From: Adineta ricciae
Lineage: Eukaryota; Rotifera; Eurotatoria; Adinetida; Adinetidae
Reading direction: 5' to 3'
DNA: 64,000 nt
Assembly: GCA_905250025.1 (NCBI GenBank)
Contig: CAJNOJ010000032.1
Location: 357,501 to 421,500 of the forward strand
In this document: positions 34,236 through 46,918 of the stretch, in pieces
Layout of the letters: every line of letters starts with the position of its first letter
Numbering within the stretch: position 1 is the first letter of the stretch
Translations under genes and position numbers: made by a program
Notes under the pieces: generated by a model
Database searches by the model: none
What the model saw: the letters and a program-made list of their open reading frames with translations, nothing else
What the model was told of the DNA's origin: nothing

Positions 34236-36652
34236 ATGAGTACTGAAGAATTTTCCTATAGCCCTTTTTTTGGGAGCTCAGAAAGTGCTGAAACACTTTC
34301 GAATTACACGGTAAATTTAATGAATATTTTCTTTTATTCAAGAAGAATCATTTTTTCGTAGACATCACCGGTAACATCGTCGTCATCGGAAAACGACGCT
34401 GAAAGTGGCATTGCCACGACACCACCAATGCCTTTCGAGATGGATAGTACCGTTATCAATTTGGACAATTTTGGTAAGTGTATAAGCATCATGTGAAGGA
34501 AGAAACTAACAATCAATACCGGGTATTTAGATCTGTTTGCAATGGATAAAGAAAATCAACTGACTGTCGACACAAATGATGATTTCGAACGATTTTTAGA
34601 CGAACTCGATGTCGAAGTAAGAAACAATGACTTCACAAGCATTTCTTATCTTTTGTGTTACTTCAGAATCTATCTTCATCTATTGACAGCTCAACGTTCG
34701 ATAATTTTCTTAGCAGTCCATTAGGACAACCAAATCATGAAACACTTCAACAAGTATAACATTTCCTAGGGTTGAAGGAAAACAAAATCGATTTTGTAAT
34801 TTCTTTTTTTTCAGCTATCACCTTCTCCACCGGTTCTCTCACCTCCGTCAACCAATATTCCTCCAATAACCAATTGCATTCGAATCCAATCGTTTACTCC
34901 ACCCGTATTAAGTGGACCGAAAATTATCAAATGCGAATCGATCAATCCCAATATAACTATTCTCAAACAGGTTGTTCTGCCAACTGCACCACTCATTGCA
35001 GTTCCAGTGGTAGTTAATGATTCGGTACCTACGCCAGTTAATGCCATCACACCGCCGATCGCAAAACGACGTCGTTCCGATAGTCCTTCGGAGCAAAAAT
35101 CACAACATCTATTCGAAGTACCGACAGCAACAGTCGATCAATTGAAACTTCAATATGGAAATTTGAGTGTAGGTCGAATGGGCAAAGTTTGCGTTTGTAA
35201 TGTCTTTGCTATTTTCTCGAATAGGACGAAGCTTTGAGAAAACATATTCGTATGATAAAAAATCGCGAATCGGCATCGCTTTCGCGTAAACGACGAAAGG
35301 AATTGATGGAAAATCTTGATGTTACAAACAAACAGTTACAAGAAGAAAATAGTCAGCTGAAACAAGAGAATTCGAAATTAAAAATTAAAATCGAAACATT
35401 AGAAATGGAGGTTTGTACTGAGGATATTCACATGCCGAGATAGATAATCTAATCTGTCCTTTCGTTTTGCTTAGAATAAACTTTTGAAAGAATACGCTGC
35501 TAACAATCATTCAACCTCATCGCCACCAAAACGAAATCCATTCATTCTCAGGGGCCTTGTCCTCCTCATGGTCGTCGGTGTTGGTCTCTTTCAAATGAAG
35601 TAATTCACATATTTCATTCATCTTTCAACTAAACCATTTTCTCTTTTCTCAGCTCTTTCCTCCCAACATCAATGGATTCATCAAAACCAGTCGCTCTATA
35701 TGGAGATCAAACTGCCGTTGTTCCCAGTCGTACAATTCTTGAAAGTAGTCGTAGTATTGACCAAAACTCCTATCCAACGAACAGTATCTATGATTACGGA
35801 CCTAATGGAGATACTAGTAACAACAATGGACAAGCTTATCCTTACATACAATGTGTTGCTTACATCAATAAAACTCACTCACAAAGGTAAATATTTTCGT
35901 TGAGAATTTGTTTACTGTTATTCAGAGCTTTTTCTCTTTAGAATTAACCAAGATCTCCGTTCATGGGTGCAAGATCAAGCTGATAAGATTCAGGATGGTC
36001 AATCTGCAGTCATTCCAGATCCGAAATCGGTCGTAGTTTCATCGAATTCAGCTGTCGAAAAAAATAAAGGTTCAGTCATTGAACCTTTGCATCATATGAC
36101 AAGAAAAGTCGCTCGACAAGCAAAGTAGATTTTGTTTATCCTCGAAGGAAACATATCAAAATTGTTTTCTTATTATTTAGAATCCAAACAGTCGATGAAA
36201 CTGAACTTCAACCGTATAAAAATCATGAACATAATTATCGCGACTTTATTCATTCGTTGAATCGACGAAACGATACGTTATACTTCGTTTCGTTCAAACG
36301 CGTATGTTCAGCATTTTTTCGACTTTCAAATCTAATCTTCTCGTCTTTCAGGATAATCTTATTCTCCCAGCTACAATACAAAATCAAACTCAACGACCGA
36401 AAATATCACTTATACTACCAGCATCGATGGCGAATCTCAACAGTACGTTTCTGTTAGCATAAAACATGAAAATACTTGATTTTTCCTCTTTTAGAATCGA
36501 TTCATGTCCCGACCAATCACGTGCCGATGATGAAAATCGATTGTGAAGTTGAAGATACAAAGCTTCTTTTCGTTAAACGCACTCATATCCCATCGTCATA
36601 CCAGAACGATCTGTTTCAATACTATTCTTCAGCACCACAAGCAACTATTTAA
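34236..36652 (+). CDS. ATF6: ATF6-type membrane-bound bZIP transcription factor
   Basis: The ER-stress sensor of the unfolded protein response. The model gives 603 residues in 12 exons: 34236-34310, 34362-34473, 34531-34616, 34667-34753, 34815-35168, 35225-35410, 35475-35599, 35653-35886, 35942-36124, 36181-36301, 36352-36442 and 36495-36652. An acidic/Ser-rich N-terminal half leads to the bZIP (RMIKNRESASLSRKRRK at 247-263, then a leucine zipper) and a membrane helix at about 324-341. The luminal part has the ATF6 signature YFVSFKRDNLILPAT, RPKISLILPAS and MMKIDCEVEDTKLL. Regulated proteolysis is supported by an N-S-F-L-P helix-breaking end of the membrane segment (site-2) and an R-T-I-L at 368-371 (site-1 type RxxL). 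The N-terminal fragment would act in the nucleus. Confidence 0.94.
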
Positions 36653-37146
36653 TCTTAGTTTTTGTATATTATAAATCCTTCTCGTATTATTCATGAAAAC
36701 GAACATAAAATAATATTTTTTCATTGAATTCAGTGTACACATGTTATTGTTTTTTTTTCTGCATAAAATCATGTTTTGTCCGCGTAATCTTCTTTTTTTT
36801 TTGCTTTGCTTTATTGAGATTAATCGAGAAATTATTGATTAATGTGGAACATTCAAGTATTCGCTTCTCGAGAAAATCCTCGTAGTTCAAATACGTAAGA
36901 AGACATGGAGAGAAAAGGTTATATTCATTCGCGCATCATTGTTTCTTTCTTATCAGTGATAAAGACGTAAAACATAGAAATAATTTGTGAATACGAAGAA
37001 AGAGGAACGTATAACAACATTAACGAATGATTTTTCGAGCGTCATAAGTACTTTTCATACGAACAGAATATGACCTCTTCTTTTCAAGTACACATACATG
37101 TTTTCACATATCGTGCGTTTTTTCTTTCATTTGAAGATTTTCTCCG
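36653..37146. other. Spacer between ATF6 and transaldolase
   Basis: ATF6 3' flank and transaldolase promoter region, AT-rich. No coding signal. Confidence 0.5.
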
Positions 37147-38184
37147 ATGGCTAATGCACTCGAAGAGCTTCGTCAGTCGACAGTTATTGTAGCTGATACT
37201 GGTGATTTTGAATCATTGAAGAAGTATCAGCCAACAGATGCAACAACCAATCCTTCGCTGATCTTATCTGCAGCGAATATGAAGCAGTACGATCATATTA
37301 TTCAAGACGTGATTAACAAATGCCGAGAAAAACACGGATCATCATCGAATGAACAAGCACTCGTTGACGATATTATGGATCATGTTTTCGTTCGATTCGG
37401 AGAGGAAATTCTGAAAATCATCCCTGGTCGAGTGTCGACTGAAGTCGATGCACGTCTCTCATTTGACCGTGAAGGACAAATAAACAAAGCGCGACATATC
37501 ATAGAATTATATGAAAAGAATGGCATATCGAAAGATCGAATTTTGATTAAACTATCGTCAACATGGGAAGGAATTCAAGCGGCAAAAGAATTAGAAGAAA
37601 AACATGGTATTCATTGTAATATGACATTAATCTTTTCGTTCGCACAAGCATTAGCATGTGCTGACGCACAAGCTACATTGATATCACCATTTGTTGGACG
37701 AATCTATGATTGGTACATCGAGAAAAAAGGCAAACGTGAATATGATATCGAGGAAGATCCAGGTGTGGTGAGTAATGAGCGATTTATTTGTATTCTTAAT
37801 GAAATGAACGATGTTTAGATGAGTGTGACGCGAATTTATAATTATTATAAACAAAATAACATCAAGACGGTCGTTATGGGCGCATCATTTCGTAATATCA
37901 AACAGATTCTTGGTTTAGCCGGATGTGATTTGTTGACAATAAGTCCGAAATTACTTGATGAATTAGCATCAAGTAAAGAGAAAGTTCAAGTTTATCTGAG
38001 TAAAGAACGAATTGGCCACGTGCGAGACAAGAAACAGGAGAAACTCGATGAAAAAACATTCCGCTGGATGTTAAATGAAGACGAAATGGCCAATGACAAA
38101 CTAGCTGATGGTATACGAAAATTCGCCGTTGATGCCCAAAAACTTGAAGATCTCATTCGTGCTCGACTTCAACAAAGCAAATAA
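37147..38184 (+). CDS. TALDO1: Transaldolase
   Basis: The cytosolic enzyme of the non-oxidative pentose phosphate pathway: it moves dihydroxyacetone from sedoheptulose 7-phosphate to glyceraldehyde 3-phosphate. The protein has 328 residues (human 337) in two exons, 37147-37767 and 37819-38184, with a 51-nt intron between DPGV and [10 protein letters not shown]. The Schiff-base lysine lies in [14 protein letters not shown] (K135), the acid/base aspartate in VADTGD (D17) and the glutamate in [10 protein letters not shown] (E99). [36 protein letters not shown] and [10 protein letters not shown] are all present. Everything needed for activity is kept. Confidence 0.98.
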
Positions 38185-39200
38185 GCATTTAGATTTCCAG
38201 ACCGAATCTTACCTCCCGACTAATTAGTTTTTCATGATTTTTCATTCTTAACTTTAAAGCAATAAATACATGCGATATCAACACATTTTATTCCAAACAA
38301 AACCATTTCTGTTCATATCATTCACCAGCAAACTGTACATCAGATACATAACTGAGAGCTGACACTCGAAAATTAACGAACGGATTGTGTCAACAGATTG
38401 GTTTTCTACTATTAAAATGTCATTTGTATTCTCATGATGAAAGTCAATAGCTGTTGCGAGGGTGAGAAGTCTAATTACAAGGTGTTGGAAATAGAGTAAT
38501 TTATATTCATACGGGTGATGCGAAAGTGAACTGGTATTTTCTTTTGTGTAGAAGTATTTTTAGTCGTTCTTTTCTTTGTAACAAATAGAATTGATTGGCA
38601 CATTTGCTCCCGAATCGGAGAACGTGTTAATCAATCGTAGAAAAGTCATTATGTCTTTTTACGTATAACTTCGATGAATGGAATTTATCAAGAAAATATT
38701 TTACTTTCTCCTATCTCAATTCGTCTCACGACAGGTTGATTTTCACGTATACCAAGAGGTTTGTCTAAAAAGATACGTTTTCTTATGTATTGATTGCACA
38801 CAATATTCCCTTGATCTACCACACTCTATAAGACTGCTCTTTGTTTGATTAAAACAGCAAGTGAACAAACAATTTCTCACGCTTGTAATCATTAAAAAAA
38901 AATCCTCGATGTCTTCTAATCAGTAGTACTCGATACTGAACTTTGCAAGAATATGAAAAGAAGAGAGAACAAACAGGAACATTTGACTATTTAATGAATA
39001 CGTATAAATAGAAGCCGTAACGAAAATTTTAACAATAATATTCATGACGTAACTGTTCATTTAGTTTCAACTTCATCGTTCTCTTCAGTATCGATGAACA
39101 CAAATCCAAACATTTCTCTTTCTTCTCTTTGCTTCCACTGGCTCTAAGCCATTCGCAACAAAGTCAATGGTAACGTACCAAGATCTCTGGGTCGATTAAG
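38185..39200. other. Intergenic
   Basis: Holds the transaldolase poly(A) signal (AATAAA at 38261) and then about 900 bp without coding features. Confidence 0.5.
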
Positions 39201-42200
39201 ATGTCACAAATGGCAATCATATCAAGTCAACATGGTAACGACGAATTGAATGTATCCGAACGAATGAAACAAGTTCTTTTCACGCATTTTACAGGTAAAC
39301 GAAAGAACAGAGAAGAATTGTCAATACCTAATATTTTTTTCTATCCTTTAATTCAAAACTAACATCGAACATTGAAGGTAACACGAGAAGTGTTAATCAC
39401 TTCGTTTTCTTTTTTTACAAAACACATCGAATATTTACTTTGTTCTATTGAGAGAAATCTCTACAGTGTGAAATCCTCTCATTTACTTACATACTATAAC
39501 AACCACTACGAGAAGTTATATTTCAAACATTAAAGAAACGAGAAAAACATCAAATTTTCTTCTTCTTTTTTTTTAATGGTACATACACACTTTTATGTAT
39601 ATCAGAGAGAGAAAAACTACTAAATTCAAGTGGAAATAGTCGAGTAGTGCGAAAGCAGAAAAAAAAGAGCTTTGTACACCTACAAAAATTGCTTGATGTT
39701 GATTGAGAAAAAAAAACATCAGAGAAGCAAACGATGATCAGTTAATGATATAAATGGATGTATCAATGTTAAAATTACCTCCAATTATTCCCTCGACAAA
39801 TAATGATAGATCATTGAGTGTGAAAATTGGTAGGCAAATCATTTCGGAATACCATGACATGTTCATTTCCTTGAATCTTTTGACAATTTTCATTTTCAAT
39901 TAGATCCCACTGCGTATGAACAATGGCGTACGAGTATCCATCGTGAATTAGAAGAAGATCTTCAACGTCAAGTACGAGAACTAATTGAAGAATCTGAGCG
40001 ACAAGAGCGGCTTGTTAAATTACAAAAACATCATCGTCGGTAAGATAATCCTATCAATGTTTTCACTTCACTTTAACACACATTTGTCGAATGAAATGCT
40101 AATCGATGGATTATGGAACTTCATATTCACTTCGCACTCAAACGAATTTTGAATCAGTTTTTTTGCAAAGAATCCAAGAAAATCTTCATGTGAACTTTCT
40201 AATTAACATAATTACATATTTACAGTCATATTTGTCGAAAACAATTTACTAATTATGTTTGCTTTGATTGCAAATGTTTCACGAGATGTGTTTTTTTTTT
40301 GAAAAATTTATTCAAGCCATTCGTCAATGATGAAGTAATCATAGTTGTTTTCTTCTTTAGTTTATCACATAAATTACTTTACTTTTTCAAAAGCGATTCA
40401 TTGAACTATTTCAAAATCAATGGTCTATTGTAGAGTAACTAAAACAAATTAAATTTGAAAAACTCTCTCGAGAAAGAAAAAGAAAAAGAGGTGAAAGTGT
40501 TCTTTTTGTATTGACGTTTCCATCGGAAATTAGAGAAACGAGAAGAAAAAACATTTGCTGTCTTTCCTTCCATTTCCAAACTATTTCTTCATAATTTTTA
40601 TCAATGTCTGTTGTCTTTCGTATCAACGGATTACATTTTTATTTATCTTCTACATCACCACCTAGTACTGGTCAATGTCCTCCATTAAAACAAGAAGCTT
40701 CTGTCGACACATGGAGTGAAATTGATCGTCGCAATGCACGTGTTCTCCATCCACTCTATTCTAAATACACTTCCACAGCACCGAAACGTTTTGCATCATA
40801 TTATCACCAATTTGATAAAGACTCGAATAAATCCTTCTATTTCGATTCCTATCATAGTTATCATTGTCAACGGCGATCATCTCAACCTACTGATGATCAA
40901 GATTTTATGACCCCGACTGCTTATCTGAATAAATATATGAATAAACCATTGACAATACCTCCTATTAATAATGATGCAACACTTCTATTCGGAAATAGTA
41001 TCATCAAATCGAATAAAGCCGATGTTTTAAGTACATTCGAACGAAATGCATTGAGTGGTGATAATACTCATGTCTACGTCGATAAAAACGGTGTTGTTAT
41101 TACCGAAGATGGTCCCTTTTGGCCAGAAACTTATCGAATACTTCATCCTACTCCAAAATTACTCAGTCGAGATCTAAAACAAGAAAGTTTTTATCTTTCG
41201 TCGTCAGTTTCAAGTAAAAACAAGACATTCCTTGTTTCTCAAGTAATTCTCAGTTGTTTAGATCTTATTAATCAACAAACGTATGACAATCAACCAGCTA
41301 TTCATAAATATACCGAACCGTTTAAACATCCGGTTACCGTCTATGACATGGAGAAAACGGCTAAAATCCAGCATATTAAACCTACGGAAAATGAGCAAAT
41401 GTGCCCTCCATTGATATTCGAAGCTCGATTTGAAAGCGGCAATTTACGACAAGCGAAACGAGTGTAAGAAAAGTAAACACAAACCCTCGTTCGAAGTTCA
41501 ACTTGGATTTTCCTAGGGGACAATTTGAATATGAATTGATTCTTCGAACTGATCTCTACACTCGACGACATACACAATGGTATTACTTTCGCGTGCAAAA
41601 CATGATCGCAAATATCACTTACCGTTTGCGAATTATCAATCTGATGAAGAAAAGTAGTTTGTATAATGAAGGTAAATTTGTCACAGATAGAACATTTCGA
41701 GGAGGAATGATTTGATTGCATAGGTATGCAAATTCTTCTCTATTCGGGTGTCGATGCTCGGAGAGAATCTCGCGGTTGGCAACGTATTGGTCATCATATA
41801 AATTATTCGGAATACAAACAACGATCGTATAATTCATTACTTGATCGAGATATTAATTATTTTGAATTAGATTTTCAATTGGTATGTTACGATCAATGGT
41901 AAAATAAAACGTTCGTTTTGTTTTGTTTTTATAGGAATTTGCACATTCTGGTGATACGTGTTACATTGCTCATTGTTTTCCTTATACATATTCAGATTTG
42001 AAAGATGATTTGGAATATTTATCTCGAACGCGTCCATGCGATGTGTTCCGTCAGGAGGTTCTATGTGAATCACAAGCAGGGAATTCATGTTTTATGGTTA
42101 CAGTTACCGATGAATGTAAACTGAAGATTTTAATGAAGATTTTATGCAAAAGTCAAATATTTTCTTTTAGCTGTACCGATTAATAAGAAGAAATTTGTGT

Positions 42201-44974
42201 TTATAAGCGCTCGAATACATCCTGGTGAGACAAATTCAAGTTTTATGATGCGTGGAGTACTTGAATATATCACATCCAATGATAAAATTGCTCAAGTAAA
42301 ACTTATCATTTGAATCGACAGAGAAATATTTCTATCTGTTGCAGAAATTACGATCGCAGATAGTATTTAAAATCATTCCGATGTTGAATCCTGATGGAGT
42401 GATTGTTGGAAACTATCGTTGTTCATTGACAGGAAAAGATAAGAATCGAAATTTTCGACATCCGAGAAAACAGACATTCCCGATAATTTATCACATGAAA
42501 GAATTAATTCGTCGATTACAAAATGAACAACGCGAAGTAGGAAGGAAAACACCGTCGAGTTTTCGTCCAGAAAGATTTCTCACGTGTATTTTCAGATTTT
42601 AGCCTTTTGTGATCTTCATGGACACAGTCGGAAATTGAACGTATTTGCTTATGGTTGTGACGGATGCGATGGACCAGAACCGAATATGAAAGACTTTTTA
42701 GAAGCTCGTGTTTTACCATTTATTATGTCAAGAACAGTAAGAAGATTTATGTGCATAGTGAAATTTCTTAGTTACATTTACAGGCACCGGATATGTTCGC
42801 GTTTGATCATTGTAAATTTCATATACATCGCTGTAAAGAATCAACTGGTCGTGTTGTGATGTGGAAGGAAATGTTAATTAAGAACAGTTTTACCTTAGAA
42901 GCATCGTTTGCCGGTACAGGAATTGTGTAAGTGTTGAAGATGATGAGAGAAGATCGGATATTCTTGAGAATGTATTTTTCTTTTGAAGGGAACGACCATC
43001 ACATTTTAATATGAAAGATTATGAAAAATTTGGTCAAGCTATCTGCCATTCATTGAGACAATATTTGGATGTTGTGTCCGATTCATCGTAAGATTGAGAT
43101 ATTTTTCTTTTGAATTTGGAGATGATTTTTCGATGTTTTCAGCCGATTAGACTCGATTTTCATGGATATTACAAAAAGTATTGTTGGAACGTTAGATAAA
43201 GAAAATATTCCAATAGAATTATCCGTGCCATCAGATTCGGGTAAGTACATTGTTCTTGTCGAGTATATCAATGTTTCAATAACTCGTTTTCTAGAAGAAA
43301 AACAAGTAGTAATACCCAAACCTGTGATCAAATCTGTGTCAAACTGTTTGGAGATCTTGGCCAAATGTCACAAAACTATCAAAGCACGCGATGATTCGAG
43401 GTTGGTCTTTCTTTCAAAATGATAAACAACGTTTTCGTTGGTTCTTTCAGTTCCAGTGATTCAGATAGTGACCCTGAAGGTGGAGAAATACCAGAAATAA
43501 GCCATCCGAAAATCGTAAACACTCCGAAGAAAAAACAGAAGAAACGTCGATCGGAAAAAACTATTGAAGATCGTATTGAAAAACTAAATCGTAAACGTCA
43601 GGTAAATTTTCCTCTATTCACAATTTTCTTCGAAGTCATGAAAACATTTTTCTTATTAAAAAATCTCTTTAATAACACACACTCACACTTAGGTGAATGA
43701 ATGCAAATCCCTTAGTTTGCCAAAACATAGATTGGTGAGAAAAATACTTACTGTTGTACACATTCTTCTTCGATTTCGTTTCTTATCATTCATAACAAAT
43801 CATCGTTCTTTCATTAGGCTAAAGAGAACGTCGATAAATCTCGACCAATTCGTGTACCACATACATTTGCATCGGAAATCGACATAAACCCACAATTTAA
43901 ACAGATACTTCCTATCTATCAGGTTTCCATCTTTATATACATGTGCATATCACAACCCTATCTGCCTTGCTAACACACACACATATATATATATTCGCTA
44001 AATAAGTCTATATGCTACTTCCGCTTTAGAATCGTGCTTTTCTTTTTGGACAGCCGTATGTATTTTCATTTAGATGGAAAAAGCAACGCGACCATTGCCC
44101 GAACGAGGAACGTTGTTTACAAGTAAATACGCTAATCGAAATGGTTATGGTCTACCAATCTTTACGACTGAGAGAGCATTTGAACGGAAACATCAGGTAC
44201 GTCAAAAAACAAATGCAATTGTATTTTAGTAAAAGTGCTTGAGCGAAATTCTCGAAGATTTTCTACAAATATCTCTCGCGTTCTAGAAAATGGTAAATTC
44301 TGGTTTGTTGGACCCAAATGGTGATCGACAAACGGTGAGTTGATGGTTTTGGAATTATTCCTATTGACAATTTTTCGCTTTAGACGGATGAGCATGATAC
44401 TGATCCTGAACAAGGTAAGTTTAAAGTATTCAATCTGAAAATAATCGTGCAAATCAATTTTTATGTAGAAACTTATTTCACCATCACTCGTACTTCTCGA
44501 TGCGATCAAGTTGTTTTACTCGATTCTACTTTAAAAATTCAACGCGCAACTTCTCTCGCTTCCTTACCCGAGAAACAACTTCGGAAATTCTCCTCTGAGA
44601 ACGTCATCCGAAGTGCAGTAATCCCACCCGCTATCGCTGAGACAACGCCCATCCAGAAACAATCAAAACGGAGCAATTCTCATTCGAAACAAATCGAATT
44701 AACAGACCCACCATTCGACGCAACTTCTGCTCGATCATCGCCAAAACACGAAACATTACCTCCGCGAACAAAAATGCCCCAGATAAACAGCAACAATAAT
44801 CGCTATCGACGGTCCTTCGCTCAAAAACCATTGAATCCTATCGATTCCAAATATAAATATCGATCGATTGATTCGAATCAGGAGAATAACAATCTAGTGG
44901 AATCAATTGAACCTGTTAATCAACGTTTAAAAAGACAATTCAACGGATCATTGGAGAAACCTAGACGCATGTAA
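39201..44974 (+). CDS. AGBL2/3: Cytosolic carboxypeptidase 2/3-like tubulin deglutamylase
   Basis: An M14 metallocarboxypeptidase of the CCP family, which trims polyglutamate and related tails from tubulin, mainly in cilia. The model gives 1,143 residues in 20 exons: 39201-39294, 39904-40039, 40666-41463, 41517-41671, 41724-41881, 41935-42115, 42171-42295, 42345-42536, 42596-42736, 42784-42926, 42989-43087, 43143-43240, 43295-43400, 43451-43601, 43693-43734, 43818-43922, 44074-44196, 44287-44334, 44384-44414 and 44469-44974. The N-domain shows FESGNL, HTQWYYFRV and CYIAHCFPYTY. Zinc ligands are in HPGETNSS (H524, E527) and CDLHGHS (H621); the catalytic glutamate is in NSFTLEASF (E699). PMLNPDGVIVGNYRCSL and GRVVMWK confirm CCP2/3. 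A long, basic, Ser-rich tail follows the catalytic part. The first two introns exceed 600 nt, unusual here. Confidence 0.95.
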
Positions 44975-45540
44975 ATGATGTTTTATAGCAAACTTTTTGT
45001 TCCGCTGCGCTTTTTCACCACTTTTGTTTTGTTTTATTTATAACCAACTTCATTTCTAATAAATCTTTTCGACTAGCAATTTGTGTTCACTCCGATTCCG
45101 ATCGATTAAAGACTTGAATGGTATTACAATTAATGCTAATGAGACATGTCAATTGCTCTTGTATTACATTAATTAACGAATTCAATTACGTACCGACCTC
45201 ACTATTCTTTTTCGTCAGTTTATATATAAACAGATGAATTTCTGTTCATAGTTCATATCACAGATTTCAAGTAAGTCTAATTCAGTTGTGCACCAATCGT
45301 TCAACTTATGAATCTTTAAGAAAGATGCTTCTAACCAATCAGATATCGATTTGACCTGAGTAGAGAAAAGAAAGATATATAAATAAGCTGTTGCTGTTGC
45401 TCTTCTTCCTTTTCTCTCTTGTCATATCAAAGACGATTGAGTATTTGTACACATCAGACTTAGATTAACACATTGAGATGTCAAACAGATGAATCTAATC
45501 GTTTACATCTGATTAAGTCAAACCTTTCTTCTTCAGTTCT
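44975..45540. other. Spacer upstream of Twist
   Basis: AGBL2/3 3' flank and Twist promoter/5' UTR region. Includes a TATATAAA-like element near 45224 and another TATATAA near 45376. No gene seen. Confidence 0.45.
45058..45063 (+). terminator. Poly(A) signal of AGBL2/3 gene
   Basis: AATAAA about 85 nt after the stop codon. Confidence 0.5.
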
Positions 45541-46155
45541 ATGGATTATCATTCTCATCAAACATTATTAAACACATTGATCAAATCGGAATGTTCTTTA
45601 CGAACGATGAGTAGTGCAGGAAGTGAATCCAGTTTAAGTTCACCTTCACCATCGGTTCCTTTCGATGAAAACGACGAACGGCAGCATAAACGTCGGTTAA
45701 CACGTGCACAACGTCGATTGAATAATCATCCTTATTCTTCTTCATCGAAACGTCGACGCCATGAACAACAACAGCAAGCATTCTTATCTCATGATGATGT
45801 TCAAAACCAGCGCACGATCGCCAATGTTCGCGAACGGCAACGTACTCAATCATTAAACGATGCGTTTGCTCATCTTCGTTTGATTATTCCAACATTACCA
45901 TCGGATAAATTATCAAAAATTCAAACCTTGAAACTGGCCACTCGCTATATCGATTTCCTTTATCAAATTTTGCATAGTGAAGAGGAACAAAACCTCACCT
46001 TTCAAAACGACTCGACAAACGAACGAACATTAAGTTATGCATTCAGCGTTTGGCGAATGGAAGGTGCGTGGTCAACAAATGGAAATGCATCCAATGACCA
46101 TCCGAGCACGATGGATGACATGGCCTATTCTCCTGATGATTATCCAGACAATTAA
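45541..46155 (+). CDS. TWIST: Twist-family bHLH transcription factor
   Basis: A single-exon gene of 204 residues. In animals Twist controls mesoderm and mesenchymal or muscle fates as an E-box-binding dimer. The bHLH is nearly identical to other Twists: [34 protein letters not shown], then [12 protein letters not shown]. The diagnostic WR box follows, [15 protein letters not shown]. The N-terminus is Ser-rich with basic patches ([16 protein letters not shown]) that probably serve nuclear import. The acidic C-terminus after the WR box is specific to this protein. The start ATG is the first in frame after a stop-rich 5' UTR. Identity is very secure. Confidence 0.97.
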   Translation: MDYHSHQTLLNTLIKSECSLRTMSSAGSESSLSSPSPSVPFDENDERQHKRRLTRAQRRLNNHPYSSSSKRRRHEQQQQAFLSHDDVQNQRTIANVRERQRTQSLNDAFAHLRLIIPTLPSDKLSKIQTLKLATRYIDFLYQILHSEEEQNLTFQNDSTNERTLSYAFSVWRMEGAWSTNGNASNDHPSTMDDMAYSPDDYPDN

Positions 46156-46918
46156 CAGATGTTAATTCCCTTTTAAAACGAATTCTTCTAGCGTTTTTTT
46201 CTCGGTCTGTTGTTCTTTTTTTGTTCTTATGAAGATCTGAAACATTTGCGTATTTTGCTTGTCGTGTATCCTGCAGAGATAGACTAAAATGAACTGTTGC
46301 AATCAAAGTATTCTTTTTCTTTATCTCGAACGAATTGTTAATCGGTCGATCGATCGAATCGAAAGAGATGATAAGTGAGAGGAAAATTCGTGCTAACTGC
46401 ACTTGTTTATCTAGCCGAGAGGAGAAAATGAAGACGAGTCGATATTTGAGTAAAGGCATACGCGTGTCGAACGAATCATAATATAAACATACAACATGAG
46501 CAAGAGGAGAAAGCAAAAGCAATGATATACAGATGTGCGCGAATTGAATTGTTCGATTTTTCTCAGGCGGCGACTTCGTCGAATGTGTTTGATATGTGAT
46601 AAACAAGAATTTAATAGATTTGATATTGAAAACGATGTCATTTTCGTACATCGTCGCGGTTCACTACTGAATTTCTTTCGAACAAATAAACAAATGTTTT
46701 CTTGTAAGTGAGTGTTCGATTTTGTTTATACGATCATTTGATTATTTGATATGAAAATGGAACTAGACGACAATAATCATTGATCAAGTCAATACAAATA
46801 AACTATATGACAATGCAATGATGAAGTTTAGAACAAAAATGTATCGCTTTCATCTTGTCGACGTGCTGAGATGATCAAACGAAAGATTTAAGTAAACAAC
46901 AGACTTGATGATGTCTTC
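46156..46918. other. Spacer between converging Twist and Epac
   Basis: Twist 3' UTR with AATAAA at 46685 and the 3' flank of Epac. No gene seen. Confidence 0.5.

Noticed and set aside
44162-44509. Minus-strand open stretch inside the carboxypeptidase gene
   Set aside because: It lies over verified exons and introns of the plus-strand gene.
46043-46651. Long minus-strand open stretch of about 200 codons over the Twist 3' end
   Set aside because: It overlaps the Twist WR-box coding sequence and its 3' UTR, with no motif. A shadow frame.
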